Shown here piece by piece: positions 42,967 through 50,219 of a stretch of 64,000 nt of DNA. The notes beneath the pieces were generated by a model. It was not told the DNA's origin. It saw only the letters and a list, made by a program, of their open reading frames with translations, and searched no databases. The position numbers and the translations under genes were made by a program. This DNA comes from Pontibacter mucosus. Its GTDB lineage: Bacteria; Bacteroidota; Bacteroidia; Cytophagales; Hymenobacteraceae. The DNA is taken from NCBI RefSeq assembly GCF_003054055.1, contig NZ_QBKI01000007.1, positions 124,001 to 188,000 of the forward strand, read 5' to 3'. Positions within the stretch are counted from its first letter, which is position 1. The number at the start of each line of letters is the position of its first letter.

Positions 42967-44082
42967 TTACTGGTCCGCCTCGATGTAGTAGTGGAGGTTT
43001 TCCTTGGTGATGATATCCAGCGGCAGGTACTTGATGGGGTTGTTCTTCTTCTTGAAGATCAGGTGGTCGGCCAGCCCCTGAATGCCCCAGTAGCCCTGGC
43101 CCTTGGGGTTCTGGTTGATCAGGAAATTGATGCGGTTGGTGTTCAGGTGCACCAGGTTCTCCTCTATCAGGTCGTAGCCGACCAGGTGCACCTGCTGCAG
43201 CTTTTTCTGCGCCAGGTAATCGGCCATGATGTGAGCCTTGGAGTTCGTTACAAAAACGCCCCTGATGTCCGGTGTGTCCTTAAAAAGCTTGTCCAGTTGC
43301 TGGGTTATAGTTTGCTTGCCACCGCTCTGCACGTCTATCTGCACCACGTTATACTTGCTCTCAAGTTCCTGTGTCACGAAGTAGTCCACAAAACCCTGCT
43401 CTTTGCTGATGAGGTGGGAGGAGTTGGCCACGTCTTCCTCAATGTGGGCCACTACAAAGGACGCCTTCTCTTTGTTACCGTAATGCAGCAGCTTGGCCGC
43501 CAGAAAACCACTTTGGTAAGAGTCCTGGCCGATGTACATGAGCGGCTCGTAGTTGGGAATGTGCGTGTTGAAGAGCACAAACGGGATGCCCTGGCGCTTC
43601 CACTTGCTAAAGTGCGCCAGCGACTGTCGGTAGAACACGGGGGCCACCAGAATCCCGTCGAAAGGTTTAGCGGCCAGCTTTTCTGCTTCTTTCACAAAAG
43701 ACTCGGCGCTGAAAGGATCAAAGCAGAACTGCGTAACACGCATACCATACTGCTGCAGCTCCTCCTCCGCCTTTTCAATCCCTTCCTGCGGGGCTTTCCA
43801 GTAGCTGTCGAAAGCGGGGTCGGGGATTAGGGCGGCTACCTGGTAGATTTTATTGTTCACCAGGGCGCGGGCCAGGATGTTGGGCTTGTAGTTAAGCTCC
43901 TCGGCTATTTGAAGCACCCGCTGGCGTACGTCTTCAGCCACCCTTCCGCGGTTATGCAGCACACGGTCCACGGTTCCCGTTGATACGTTCGCTTTCTCGG
44001 CGATATCCTTTATCCTGATTACCTTATTCAACTTCTGCGTCTCTTTTGTGAGTTTATACTTTGCCCCGCCACCAACAGGCAC
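42967..44082 (-). CDS. LacI-family transcriptional regulator, Peripla_BP_4 type
   Basis: The protein has an N-terminal LacI helix-turn-helix (IRIKDIAEKANVSTGTVDRVLHNRG, about residues 22-46) and a periplasmic-binding-protein-like sensor domain to the end. The recognition helix reads TVDRVL rather than TVSRVL, as in many Bacteroidota regulators whose sensor resembles ribose-type binding proteins. The start is uncertain: ATG at 44082 gives 371 residues with an unusual 17-residue lead, while an in-frame TTG at 44031 begins LNKVIRIKDIA directly. It may bind one of the two operator classes found in the window; which one cannot be said. Confidence 0.88.
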   Translation of the reverse strand: MPVGGGAKYKLTKETQKLNKVIRIKDIAEKANVSTGTVDRVLHNRGRVAEDVRQRVLQIAEELNYKPNILARALVNNKIYQVAALIPDPAFDSYWKAPQEGIEKAEEELQQYGMRVTQFCFDPFSAESFVKEAEKLAAKPFDGILVAPVFYRQSLAHFSKWKRQGIPFVLFNTHIPNYEPLMYIGQDSYQSGFLAAKLLHYGNKEKASFVVAHIEEDVANSSHLISKEQGFVDYFVTQELESKYNVVQIDVQSGGKQTITQQLDKLFKDTPDIRGVFVTNSKAHIMADYLAQKKLQQVHLVGYDLIEENLVHLNTNRINFLINQNPKGQGYWGIQGLADHLIFKKKNNPIKYLPLDIITKENLHYYIEADQ

Positions 44083-44261
44083 GGAAGGTTTATACTTTGT
44101 TCCGGCACATGACTGCTAAACGACCAGCCTGCAAAAGCGGTTCAAACACCTCATTAGCCGGGGTTCATACAATTATGTCGCAACAATATATAAAATTACA
44201 TGAATATTACCTGTAAGCGAAGTATAAATGAGCAAAAGTATAGCCGTAAGTAAACGGAAGT

Positions 44262-44297
44262 ATAAAAAGAGCCCCGGCGTTGGCGGCCGGGGCTCTT
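44262..44297 (-). terminator. intrinsic terminator after GH109
   Basis: On the minus strand AAGAGCCCCGGC pairs with GCCGGGGCTCTT and is followed by TTTATA. It lies 49 bases after the GH109 stop codon and closes the kinase-CBM9-GH109 operon. Confidence 0.88.
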
Positions 44298-44345
44298 GGG
44301 TAAAGTATAAATCCTTGCGCTTAAGGCAGCGCGTTATACTTTGGT

Positions 44346-45803
44346 TTAGTTTGATTTAACGATCACATTGGTCGTGCCGCCGCCTGCCAGCGAAAGATCC
44401 ACAGGGGCGTTGGTTTGCCAGGCACCGGCAGTAAAGTCCGGCACGTCGATGGAGTTGGAGCGGTTAGCCACCGACCACTCGCTCAGCAGGCCAACAGCCG
44501 TCCAAGAAGCCGCGTCGTACACGTCCTGGTCCAGTGGCAGTCCGTTGCGCAGGCAGTCGATCAGGCGCCAGTCCATCATGAAGTCCATGCCGCCGTGGCC
44601 GCCGATCTTCTTGGCCATCTCGCCAATTCTCTTCACGATTTCCGGGGTGTATTGCTCCTCCAGCGCTTTCACCTCCTCTTTGGATAGCCAGCCGTGGCCA
44701 GTAGCGATCTTTTGCTCCGGCCACTTGCGGGCGATGCCCTTGGTGCCGCTCACCAGGTGAATTCTGGAGTATGGACGCGGCGAGGTTACGTCGTGCTGGA
44801 TCATGATGGTGCGGCCCTTCTTGGTGCGGATGGTCGTGGTGTTCATGTTGCCACGGTACGTGTCCTGCACAAACTCTTTGTAGAAATTATCGCCCTCGGC
44901 ACGCTTCTGCGCCTCCTCGAACATCATAAAGTCGTCGCTCGATACAGAGGTCAGGTAGTCCATCACGTCGCCGCGGTTCACGTTCATGATCTGGCAGATC
45001 GGGCCGAGACCGTGGGTAGGGTAGAGGCTGCCGTTGCGGTTCATGTTCTCCTTCAGGCGCCACATATCCTGGTAGCCGTTCTTGTCGAAGTTCAGGTCCA
45101 CCAGCTGGTGAATGTAGGCTCCCTCGCCGTGTATAATTTCCCCGAAATATCCTTGACGGGCCATGTTCAGCGTCAGGATCTCGAAGAAGTCGTAGCAGCA
45201 GTTCTCCAGCATCATGCAGTGCTTCTTGGTGCGCTCCGATGTCTCCACCAACTGCCAGCATTCTTCAATGGTCGTGGCGGCCGGAACCTCCACGGCGGCG
45301 TGCTTGCCGTGCTCCATGGCGTATACTGCCTGCGGAGTGTGCAGGTGCCAGGGCGTCGTGATATAAACAAGGTCGATATCATCCCTGTCAAACATTTCCT
45401 TCCACGAGTCTTCCTTGCCGGAGTATAACGTAGGGTTATGGGCAGTGCCGGTTCTTTCCTGCAGCTGCTGCTTCACCTTCTCGGCACGCTCCGGTATCAG
45501 GTCGCAGAGCGCCTTGATTTCTACGCCCTCGATGTTGCTCATGCGGTACACGGCACCCGGGCCTCTCATGCCCAGGCCCACGAAGCCGATGCGCACCTTG
45601 TCGAGCTTAGGGGCGCTGAAGCCACTCATGTTAAACTGTTGCGTATACTTGCGCTTGGCCTGCTGGGCAATCTGGTCGAGGTTAGACTTTGCCTGCTCTT
45701 CTGCTGCGCCGCCTGTGGCACAGCCTGCCAGCAAGCCTGTTCCGGCTATACTTATACCAGCCAGTCCAGACAGTTTCAGGAATTCTCTGCGGTTGCTACT
45801 CAT
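44346..45803 (-). CDS. GH109 alpha-N-acetylgalactosaminidase (Tat lipoprotein)
   Basis: The 485-residue protein carries both a twin-arginine motif (NRREFLKLSG) and a lipobox (LLAGC, Cys near residue 28). The mature part is a Gfo/Idh/MocA-type dinucleotide-binding fold: RIGFVGLGMRGPGAVYR near 71, TPWHLHTPQAVYAMEHGKHAAVEVP near 150, then GEGAYIHQL near 226 and YPTHGLGPICQIMNVNRGD near 258. The wording fits GH109, retaining enzymes that use tightly bound NAD+ to cleave alpha-GalNAc. Tat export makes sense because the cofactor must be loaded in the cytoplasm. A sugar dehydrogenase is the alternative. It ends the operon that begins with the HexNAc kinase fusion gene. Confidence 0.9.
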   Translation of the reverse strand: MSSNRREFLKLSGLAGISIAGTGLLAGCATGGAAEEQAKSNLDQIAQQAKRKYTQQFNMSGFSAPKLDKVRIGFVGLGMRGPGAVYRMSNIEGVEIKALCDLIPERAEKVKQQLQERTGTAHNPTLYSGKEDSWKEMFDRDDIDLVYITTPWHLHTPQAVYAMEHGKHAAVEVPAATTIEECWQLVETSERTKKHCMMLENCCYDFFEILTLNMARQGYFGEIIHGEGAYIHQLVDLNFDKNGYQDMWRLKENMNRNGSLYPTHGLGPICQIMNVNRGDVMDYLTSVSSDDFMMFEEAQKRAEGDNFYKEFVQDTYRGNMNTTTIRTKKGRTIMIQHDVTSPRPYSRIHLVSGTKGIARKWPEQKIATGHGWLSKEEVKALEEQYTPEIVKRIGEMAKKIGGHGGMDFMMDWRLIDCLRNGLPLDQDVYDAASWTAVGLLSEWSVANRSNSIDVPDFTAGAWQTNAPVDLSLAGGGTTNVIVKSN

Positions 45804-45858
45804 GGTTTAAAAAGGTTAGTTGTTAAGCTGATTTCTCTTACGTTAAGTGACATGAGTA

Positions 45859-46503
45859 CTAGGCAAACGAGATGCTGCCAAAGTACTCCGGTCTGTGAAA
45901 GTCCGGCTCAGGTGCCTCGATGGGGTGCCATGCCAGGAAATGGGGCTCGGGCAAGTCATCCCCGCACTTGTAGAAATTACCCCGGGCCTTCAGTCCTGAA
46001 AAGCTCTCTAGCCGGTGCTCCGAAAACACCGATGCGGGTATCCGGAGGGTCAGTTCCCATGCTTTGCCGGTTCGGCCATGGTTCAGTACCTTCAGGTGCG
46101 CCAGGTGCTCTATTTCTGAGATAACCGTGGCGGGCAGCAGTTTCCGGTCATGCCTGTCCGGTCCGTAGCCTAGCAGGCAGGTGCCCAGGCAGTTTACTTC
46201 CAGGTTGTAGTAGGCCTTCTCATCGCCAAACGAGATGAAGAACTCTACACAGCTGTCCTTGTACACCGGGTCGTTTGTATTTCTGTACCTGGCCAGTACG
46301 TTTTCCTCCTCCACTTTATACTTCAGGTAGAGGCTGTCTGCGCCATGCGCCAGCGTAAACGTCACATCCGGCAGAGTGCCTCCGTTAGCCCAGGGGGCCG
46401 CATCAATGCGCTGCGCCGGGAGCTGGTCGAGTTTGCTGCCTAGCTGGTCAAGCGGGCTGCCGGGCGGCAGGTCAGGAATAAACGGAACCGTCAGTTGTTT
46501 CAT
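45859..46503 (-). CDS. cytoplasmic CBM9-like domain protein
   Basis: The 214-residue protein is one CBM9-like/DOMON-type beta-sandwich: DAAPWANGG near residue 34, FTLAHGADSLYLKYKVEE near 50, DSCVEFFISFGDEKAYYNLEVNC near 83 and WELTLRIPASVF near 145. It has no signal peptide, unlike the CBM9-like protein at 21891, so it should stay in the cytoplasm. Its ATG overlaps the kinase stop codon (ATGA, 46500-46503), showing translational coupling. What a sugar-binding-type domain does beside a sugar kinase in the cytoplasm is unknown. Confidence 0.8.
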   Translation of the reverse strand: MKQLTVPFIPDLPPGSPLDQLGSKLDQLPAQRIDAAPWANGGTLPDVTFTLAHGADSLYLKYKVEEENVLARYRNTNDPVYKDSCVEFFISFGDEKAYYNLEVNCLGTCLLGYGPDRHDRKLLPATVISEIEHLAHLKVLNHGRTGKAWELTLRIPASVFSEHRLESFSGLKARGNFYKCGDDLPEPHFLAWHPIEAPEPDFHRPEYFGSISFA

Positions 46504-48587
46504 TTTTCTTGTCTCAGCTGCTCAGCGGCAACTGCTTTATATGCCTGCGATGTCTTCTGAATCGTGTTCTGTAGCCGTTCCCTGTTCTCCTCCAGCACCT
46601 CCACCAGCCTGAACTGCGCTCTGGCCCGTTGCAGGTTGTGCTCCGGGAAATGAATCTTGTAGTAGTTGTCTCCGTCAATATAATCCGTTAGAAAACGTAC
46701 CCCCATGATGAAGGGAAGCAGCCTGACGCCTGGCTCCAGCGAGTTCACCTCTTCCTCGGTTAGGAAAGCGTTGGTTTCCTGCAGGAATCCCTCCGTAAAG
46801 GCTTTAAACAGGTCGTAGTCTACTTTTATCTTGCTCAGGTCCGCCTCGTCCTCAGCGGCCTTGTTCACTGTCGTCCGGATGGCATCGCCAAAGTCGTAGG
46901 CCACATACCCGGGCATAACGGTGTCCAGGTCTATCACGCAAAGGGCCTTGTCATACTTGTCGAGCAGCACGTTGTTGAACTTGGTGTCGTTGTGCGTGGT
47001 GCGGAGCGGCAGTTTCCCCTCGCGGCCAAGCCGGCGGATAGTGCTCATCTCCTCGGCACGCTGCTGCACAAAGCCGAGCTCTTTGCTAACCTGTGCCACT
47101 CTTCCTACCGGGTCCTGCTTCACGGCTTCTGCCAGCAGGCGCAGCCTGTTCTCAATGTTATGGAAATCCGGAATGGAGTCGTGCAGTTGGGTGGCATCCA
47201 GGTCAGCCAATAGCGCCAGGAACCTGCCAAACGCCTTGCCTCCCTCGAAGGCCTGCTGCGGGGTTTCCACGATATCATAGCTGCGGGTACCCTCCAGCAG
47301 CAGGTACACTCTCCAGAAGTTCCCCTCCGGATCATGGTAATAGCTCTGATTGTTCTGCGTTGGTACTAGCGTAAGCACTTCTTCCTCCGGACGTGCACCC
47401 GGTATGTCCTGCAGCTTCTGGCGCAGGTGTTCCGTCACCTGCTCAATGTTCTCCATCAGCAGGGGCACGTTTTTGAAAACGTGGTGGTTGACGCGCTGCA
47501 GCAGGTAATCAGGACACTCCGGTTGGCTGTTTTTAACGGCGTAGGTATCGTGGATATGACCAGAGCCGTAAAGGATTACGCTGCTGACGCCTCCCTCCAG
47601 TGCAAAGTGTGCGAGTACGTCCCGCAGCTTTGTATCCATCTGCTTGTCGGTTTCCTTACCTAGTTGCTGTGTAGTGTTTTCCCATAACAGACTCGGATAT
47701 ACTTTTGCTTCGATTAGCTTCGCTATTTGCCTGGTGGTGTTGGCCTTGTCTTCGGGGTAGGTGACGCCGAACCATTTCTCAGGCGTGGGGATAACCTTTA
47801 CCTGCGCGGTGCCGGCCGCCAGCATCTGGTTTACCACCGACGGGAGGTAAAACTCAGACTTCAGCTCCTGTCCCTTTTCATCCAGAAACGCCTTCAGGTA
47901 CTGCCCGAAGTAGGGGAGAACAGAAGGTTTAAAGGCCATCAGGTTCATGGACACCAGTTCCTCGCCGGTCAGTTGCCAGTGTTGTGCGCCCTCGTCCTGC
48001 ACGGTTATACTTCCGCCCGGGGTGCGGGTAATCTGGGTGAGCTCCGTCAGGGAGGCCAGTGTACCGTTGGGGGCTTGTGTGCAGATGCCGCGCGATACGC
48101 TGCCGTGATCCGAGAGGGTATTGGCCAACGTATACGCGATCAGCCCATACTCCTGCGCATCGCTGCTCTCCTGCAGGAAATCGGCTGCCAGTTTAAAGGA
48201 TTCGTAGCCGTAAAAATCATCGGCGTTGATAACGGCAAAAGGCTCCTGTATGCTGGAGGAGGCTACCCAAACGGCGTGGGCGGTGCCCCAGGGTTTGCTG
48301 CGTCCTTCCGGTACATGGTATCCCTCTGGCAGCATGTCAAGTTCCTGGGCCACGTAGGCTACCGGTATGTGTGCCGGCAAGCGCTCCTGCATCAGCGCCT
48401 TAAACTCCTTTTCAATCGACTCGCGAATAACAAATACTACTTTGCCGAATCCCGCCTTCACAGCGTCGTGGATGGAATACTCTATAATGGTCTCGCCGTT
48501 AGGGCCAAAGGCATCCAACTGTTTGAGACTGCCATACCTGGAAGCCATGCCCGCTGCAAGAACCAATAAAGTTGGGCTTTTATGCAT
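46500..48587 (-). CDS. fused sugar-1-P nucleotidyltransferase / N-acetylhexosamine 1-kinase
   Basis: The start at 48587 (MHKSPTLLVLAAG) directly opens the nucleotidyltransferase fold; an earlier in-frame ATG at 48647 was rejected. Residues about 1-310 hold the nucleotide-sugar pyrophosphorylase signature LAAGMASRYGSLKQ, KPWGTAHAVW and the NADDF metal site. Residues about 340-690 are an aminoglycoside-phosphotransferase-type kinase: GSGHIHDTYAV near the start, HNDTKFNN (H532-N539) as catalytic loop and CVIDLDTVMPG as metal loop, very like N-acetylhexosamine 1-kinase (NahK). Together they could turn free GlcNAc or GalNAc into NDP-HexNAc, comparable to AmgK plus MurU or to the bifunctional fucose enzyme Fkp. 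The operon includes GH109, a possible source of GalNAc. The nucleotide and sugar are not determined. Confidence 0.85.
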   Translation of the reverse strand: MHKSPTLLVLAAGMASRYGSLKQLDAFGPNGETIIEYSIHDAVKAGFGKVVFVIRESIEKEFKALMQERLPAHIPVAYVAQELDMLPEGYHVPEGRSKPWGTAHAVWVASSSIQEPFAVINADDFYGYESFKLAADFLQESSDAQEYGLIAYTLANTLSDHGSVSRGICTQAPNGTLASLTELTQITRTPGGSITVQDEGAQHWQLTGEELVSMNLMAFKPSVLPYFGQYLKAFLDEKGQELKSEFYLPSVVNQMLAAGTAQVKVIPTPEKWFGVTYPEDKANTTRQIAKLIEAKVYPSLLWENTTQQLGKETDKQMDTKLRDVLAHFALEGGVSSVILYGSGHIHDTYAVKNSQPECPDYLLQRVNHHVFKNVPLLMENIEQVTEHLRQKLQDIPGARPEEEVLTLVPTQNNQSYYHDPEGNFWRVYLLLEGTRSYDIVETPQQAFEGGKAFGRFLALLADLDATQLHDSIPDFHNIENRLRLLAEAVKQDPVGRVAQVSKELGFVQQRAEEMSTIRRLGREGKLPLRTTHNDTKFNNVLLDKYDKALCVIDLDTVMPGYVAYDFGDAIRTTVNKAAEDEADLSKIKVDYDLFKAFTEGFLQETNAFLTEEEVNSLEPGVRLLPFIMGVRFLTDYIDGDNYYKIHFPEHNLQRARAQFRLVEVLEENRERLQNTIQKTSQAYKAVAAEQLRQEK

Positions 48588-48810
48588 GAAATGTGCTTTA
48601 ACTATACTACAAGAGTGAATGCTGCCTTGTAGTGAGCGGGCATTCACTCATCCTGTGGTTTATACTTTGTTAAGGGTAAATGTTGTATACTTTTTACAAG
48701 CCTGACGGAGCATGATTTCTTATATCAAATTGAAAGGCGCCCGTGTCGTATTAGCACATAAAAAGGAAGAAACAGCTTAAAAGTAAATAGCTCTATATTA
48801 CAAAGCAAGA

Positions 48811-48840
48811 AAAAAGTATTTAATGTTTACGAACACGCAA
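48811..48840 (-). promoter_or_regulatory. promoter of the kinase operon with class B operator in its spacer
   Basis: On the minus strand TTG (48840-48838) and TACTTTTT (48818-48811) are exactly 19 bases apart, fitting Bacteroidota -33/-7 elements. The operator (plus strand TGTTTACGAACACG, 48824-48837) fills the spacer, so a bound LacI-type protein would block polymerase. The leader to 48587 would be about 215 bases. The rest of the 388-base gap 48588-48975 shows no gene. Confidence 0.6.
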
Positions 48841-48975
48841 GCCCTTGAATCTATCCTGCGATGCTATCCATAGTTCCGGCGCCTAAGTATGGTGCCCATT
48901 CAGGCGCTTCGCATAATCCACAGGTTTAGGGGAAAAAGGGTTTTAATGTAAGTATGGCTGGCTGCCTCAAAGGGG

Positions 48976-50004
48976 CTACTGCTGGCCGCTCTCTATCAAC
49001 TGGGACTCCACGATAACTTTATAAAAAGCCTGCTGGCGCGGGTACTGTTCCTCGTTGGAGCGGAGCAGGTCCAGGAGGATTTCCGTTGCCTTCTGCCCCT
49101 GCTGGTAAGGGAACTGCTCTACGGAAGCGAGTGGCGCGAAGTCCATATACTCCATCATGGGCAGGTTGGCGTAGCTCACAAACTCCAGGTCCTTGTTAAT
49201 GCGGATGCCCAGGCGGCGGGCGTGTTTCTGGGCGTACAGCCACACATAGTCGTTGAAGGTGACAATGGCTGTAGCCTTGCGCTTGTTGGCCAGCAACTCA
49301 TCCAAGGCCGCTATGGTGCCTTCCTCGGTTAGGTCGCAGCCAATTATCAGGGAGGGGTCATACTTTAGTCTGCTCTTCTGCATCGCCTTAATATAGCCCT
49401 CCCGCCGCTCTGTGCAAGCATAAAGGGTGTCGGGGCCGTTGATCATGCCGATGGCGCGGTGCCCCTTTTTCAGCAGGTACGATACGGCCTCCATGGTTCC
49501 GGTTACCATGTTGCAGGCGACGGAGTGGATGCCGTTGATGGGCGGGATGCGGTCGAAAAACACGACCGGAATATTATACTGGCTCAGGCTGCTGAAGTGC
49601 TCGAACGTGGAGGTGGTTTTCGCAACGGACACCAGCAGGCCGTCCACACGGTGGCTCTTCATTTTATCCACCAGCTGCTTTTCCTTCTCCTCGTCGTCGT
49701 GCGACTGGGCGAGCAGTACCGTATAGTTTCTTTTGTAGGCCGTGTCCTCAATGGCGCTTATAGCCGAGGAGAAGAAAGCCTCCGAGAGATCCGGCAGAAT
49801 CACACCTATCGTATAGGTCTTGCCCTGCTGGAAATGCACTGCTGTCTGGTTGCGCTCGTAATTGAGCTCCTTGGCCAGCTGCTTTACCTTCTCGCTGGTA
49901 ACCGTGCCTATGCTGGGGTGGTCGTGCAGCGCTCTGGACACGGTAGAGGTGGATACGTTCAGTATCCTGGCGATTTCCTTGATGGTAACTGGTTTCCGTG
50001 ACAT
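48976..50004 (-). CDS. LacI/GalR-family transcriptional regulator
   Basis: The 342-residue protein has the LacI helix-turn-helix at its very start (TIKEIARILNVSTSTVSRAL, about residues 7-26), the hinge helix (QLAKELNYERNQTAVHF), and a sensor domain with YTIGVILPDLSEAFF near 63, DGLLVSVAKTT near 120 and VVFFDRIPPING near 147. Its length and layout are those of a full regulator. A class B operator lies 105 bases upstream between divergent promoter elements, so self-control is plausible. The effector is probably a sugar released by the neighbouring enzymes, but it is unknown. Confidence 0.93.
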   Translation of the reverse strand: MSRKPVTIKEIARILNVSTSTVSRALHDHPSIGTVTSEKVKQLAKELNYERNQTAVHFQQGKTYTIGVILPDLSEAFFSSAISAIEDTAYKRNYTVLLAQSHDDEEKEKQLVDKMKSHRVDGLLVSVAKTTSTFEHFSSLSQYNIPVVFFDRIPPINGIHSVACNMVTGTMEAVSYLLKKGHRAIGMINGPDTLYACTERREGYIKAMQKSRLKYDPSLIIGCDLTEEGTIAALDELLANKRKATAIVTFNDYVWLYAQKHARRLGIRINKDLEFVSYANLPMMEYMDFAPLASVEQFPYQQGQKATEILLDLLRSNEEQYPRQQAFYKVIVESQLIESGQQ

Positions 50005-50105
50005 GGTATTAAGTATAGCAGGCTAGATTTAGGATATGTTCTCTCGGTCAGTGGGCAGCAGACGGTATGTAAGATTAGGAAAAATAGAAAAAAAGTATAT
50101 ATTTC

Positions 50106-50135
50106 TTGTGTGTTCGATCACAAATTATATCTTTG
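50106..50135 (+). promoter_or_regulatory. plus-strand promoter TTG-N19-TATCTTTG with class B operator
   Basis: TTG (50106-50108) and TATCTTTG (50128-50135) are 19 bases apart and match the Bacteroidota promoter consensus well. The operator TGTGTTCGATCACA (50109-50122) lies in the spacer. It points away from the regulator gene, toward a stretch without any plus-strand gene. On the minus strand the same site lies before a TACTTTTT-like box of the regulator gene. Confidence 0.6.
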
Positions 50136-50141
50136 TTACAA

Positions 50142-50216
50142 ATAAGCTTTAGGGAAGCTGAGTGTTTTTTAGTTAGTATTAGGTGAATGCATGCCTCCGT
50201 GAAAGCGGAGGCATTT
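50142..50216 (+). ncRNA. candidate small RNA
   Basis: A transcript from the promoter at 50106-50135 would start near 50142 and meet a hairpin (50191-50210, core ATGCCTCCG/CGGAGGCAT) followed by TTTTCATTATTT. The unit would be about 75 bases long and antisense only to the 3' flank of the FGE gene. No coding frame of note is present. This is a prediction from promoter plus hairpin only. Confidence 0.35.
50191..50216. terminator. hairpin between the FGE gene and the regulator gene
   Basis: ATGCCTCCG and CGGAGGCAT pair around a short loop. The T-rich side is on the plus strand; on the minus strand it lies 10 bases after the FGE stop codon without a T-run. Confidence 0.55.
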
Positions 50217-50219
50217 TCA

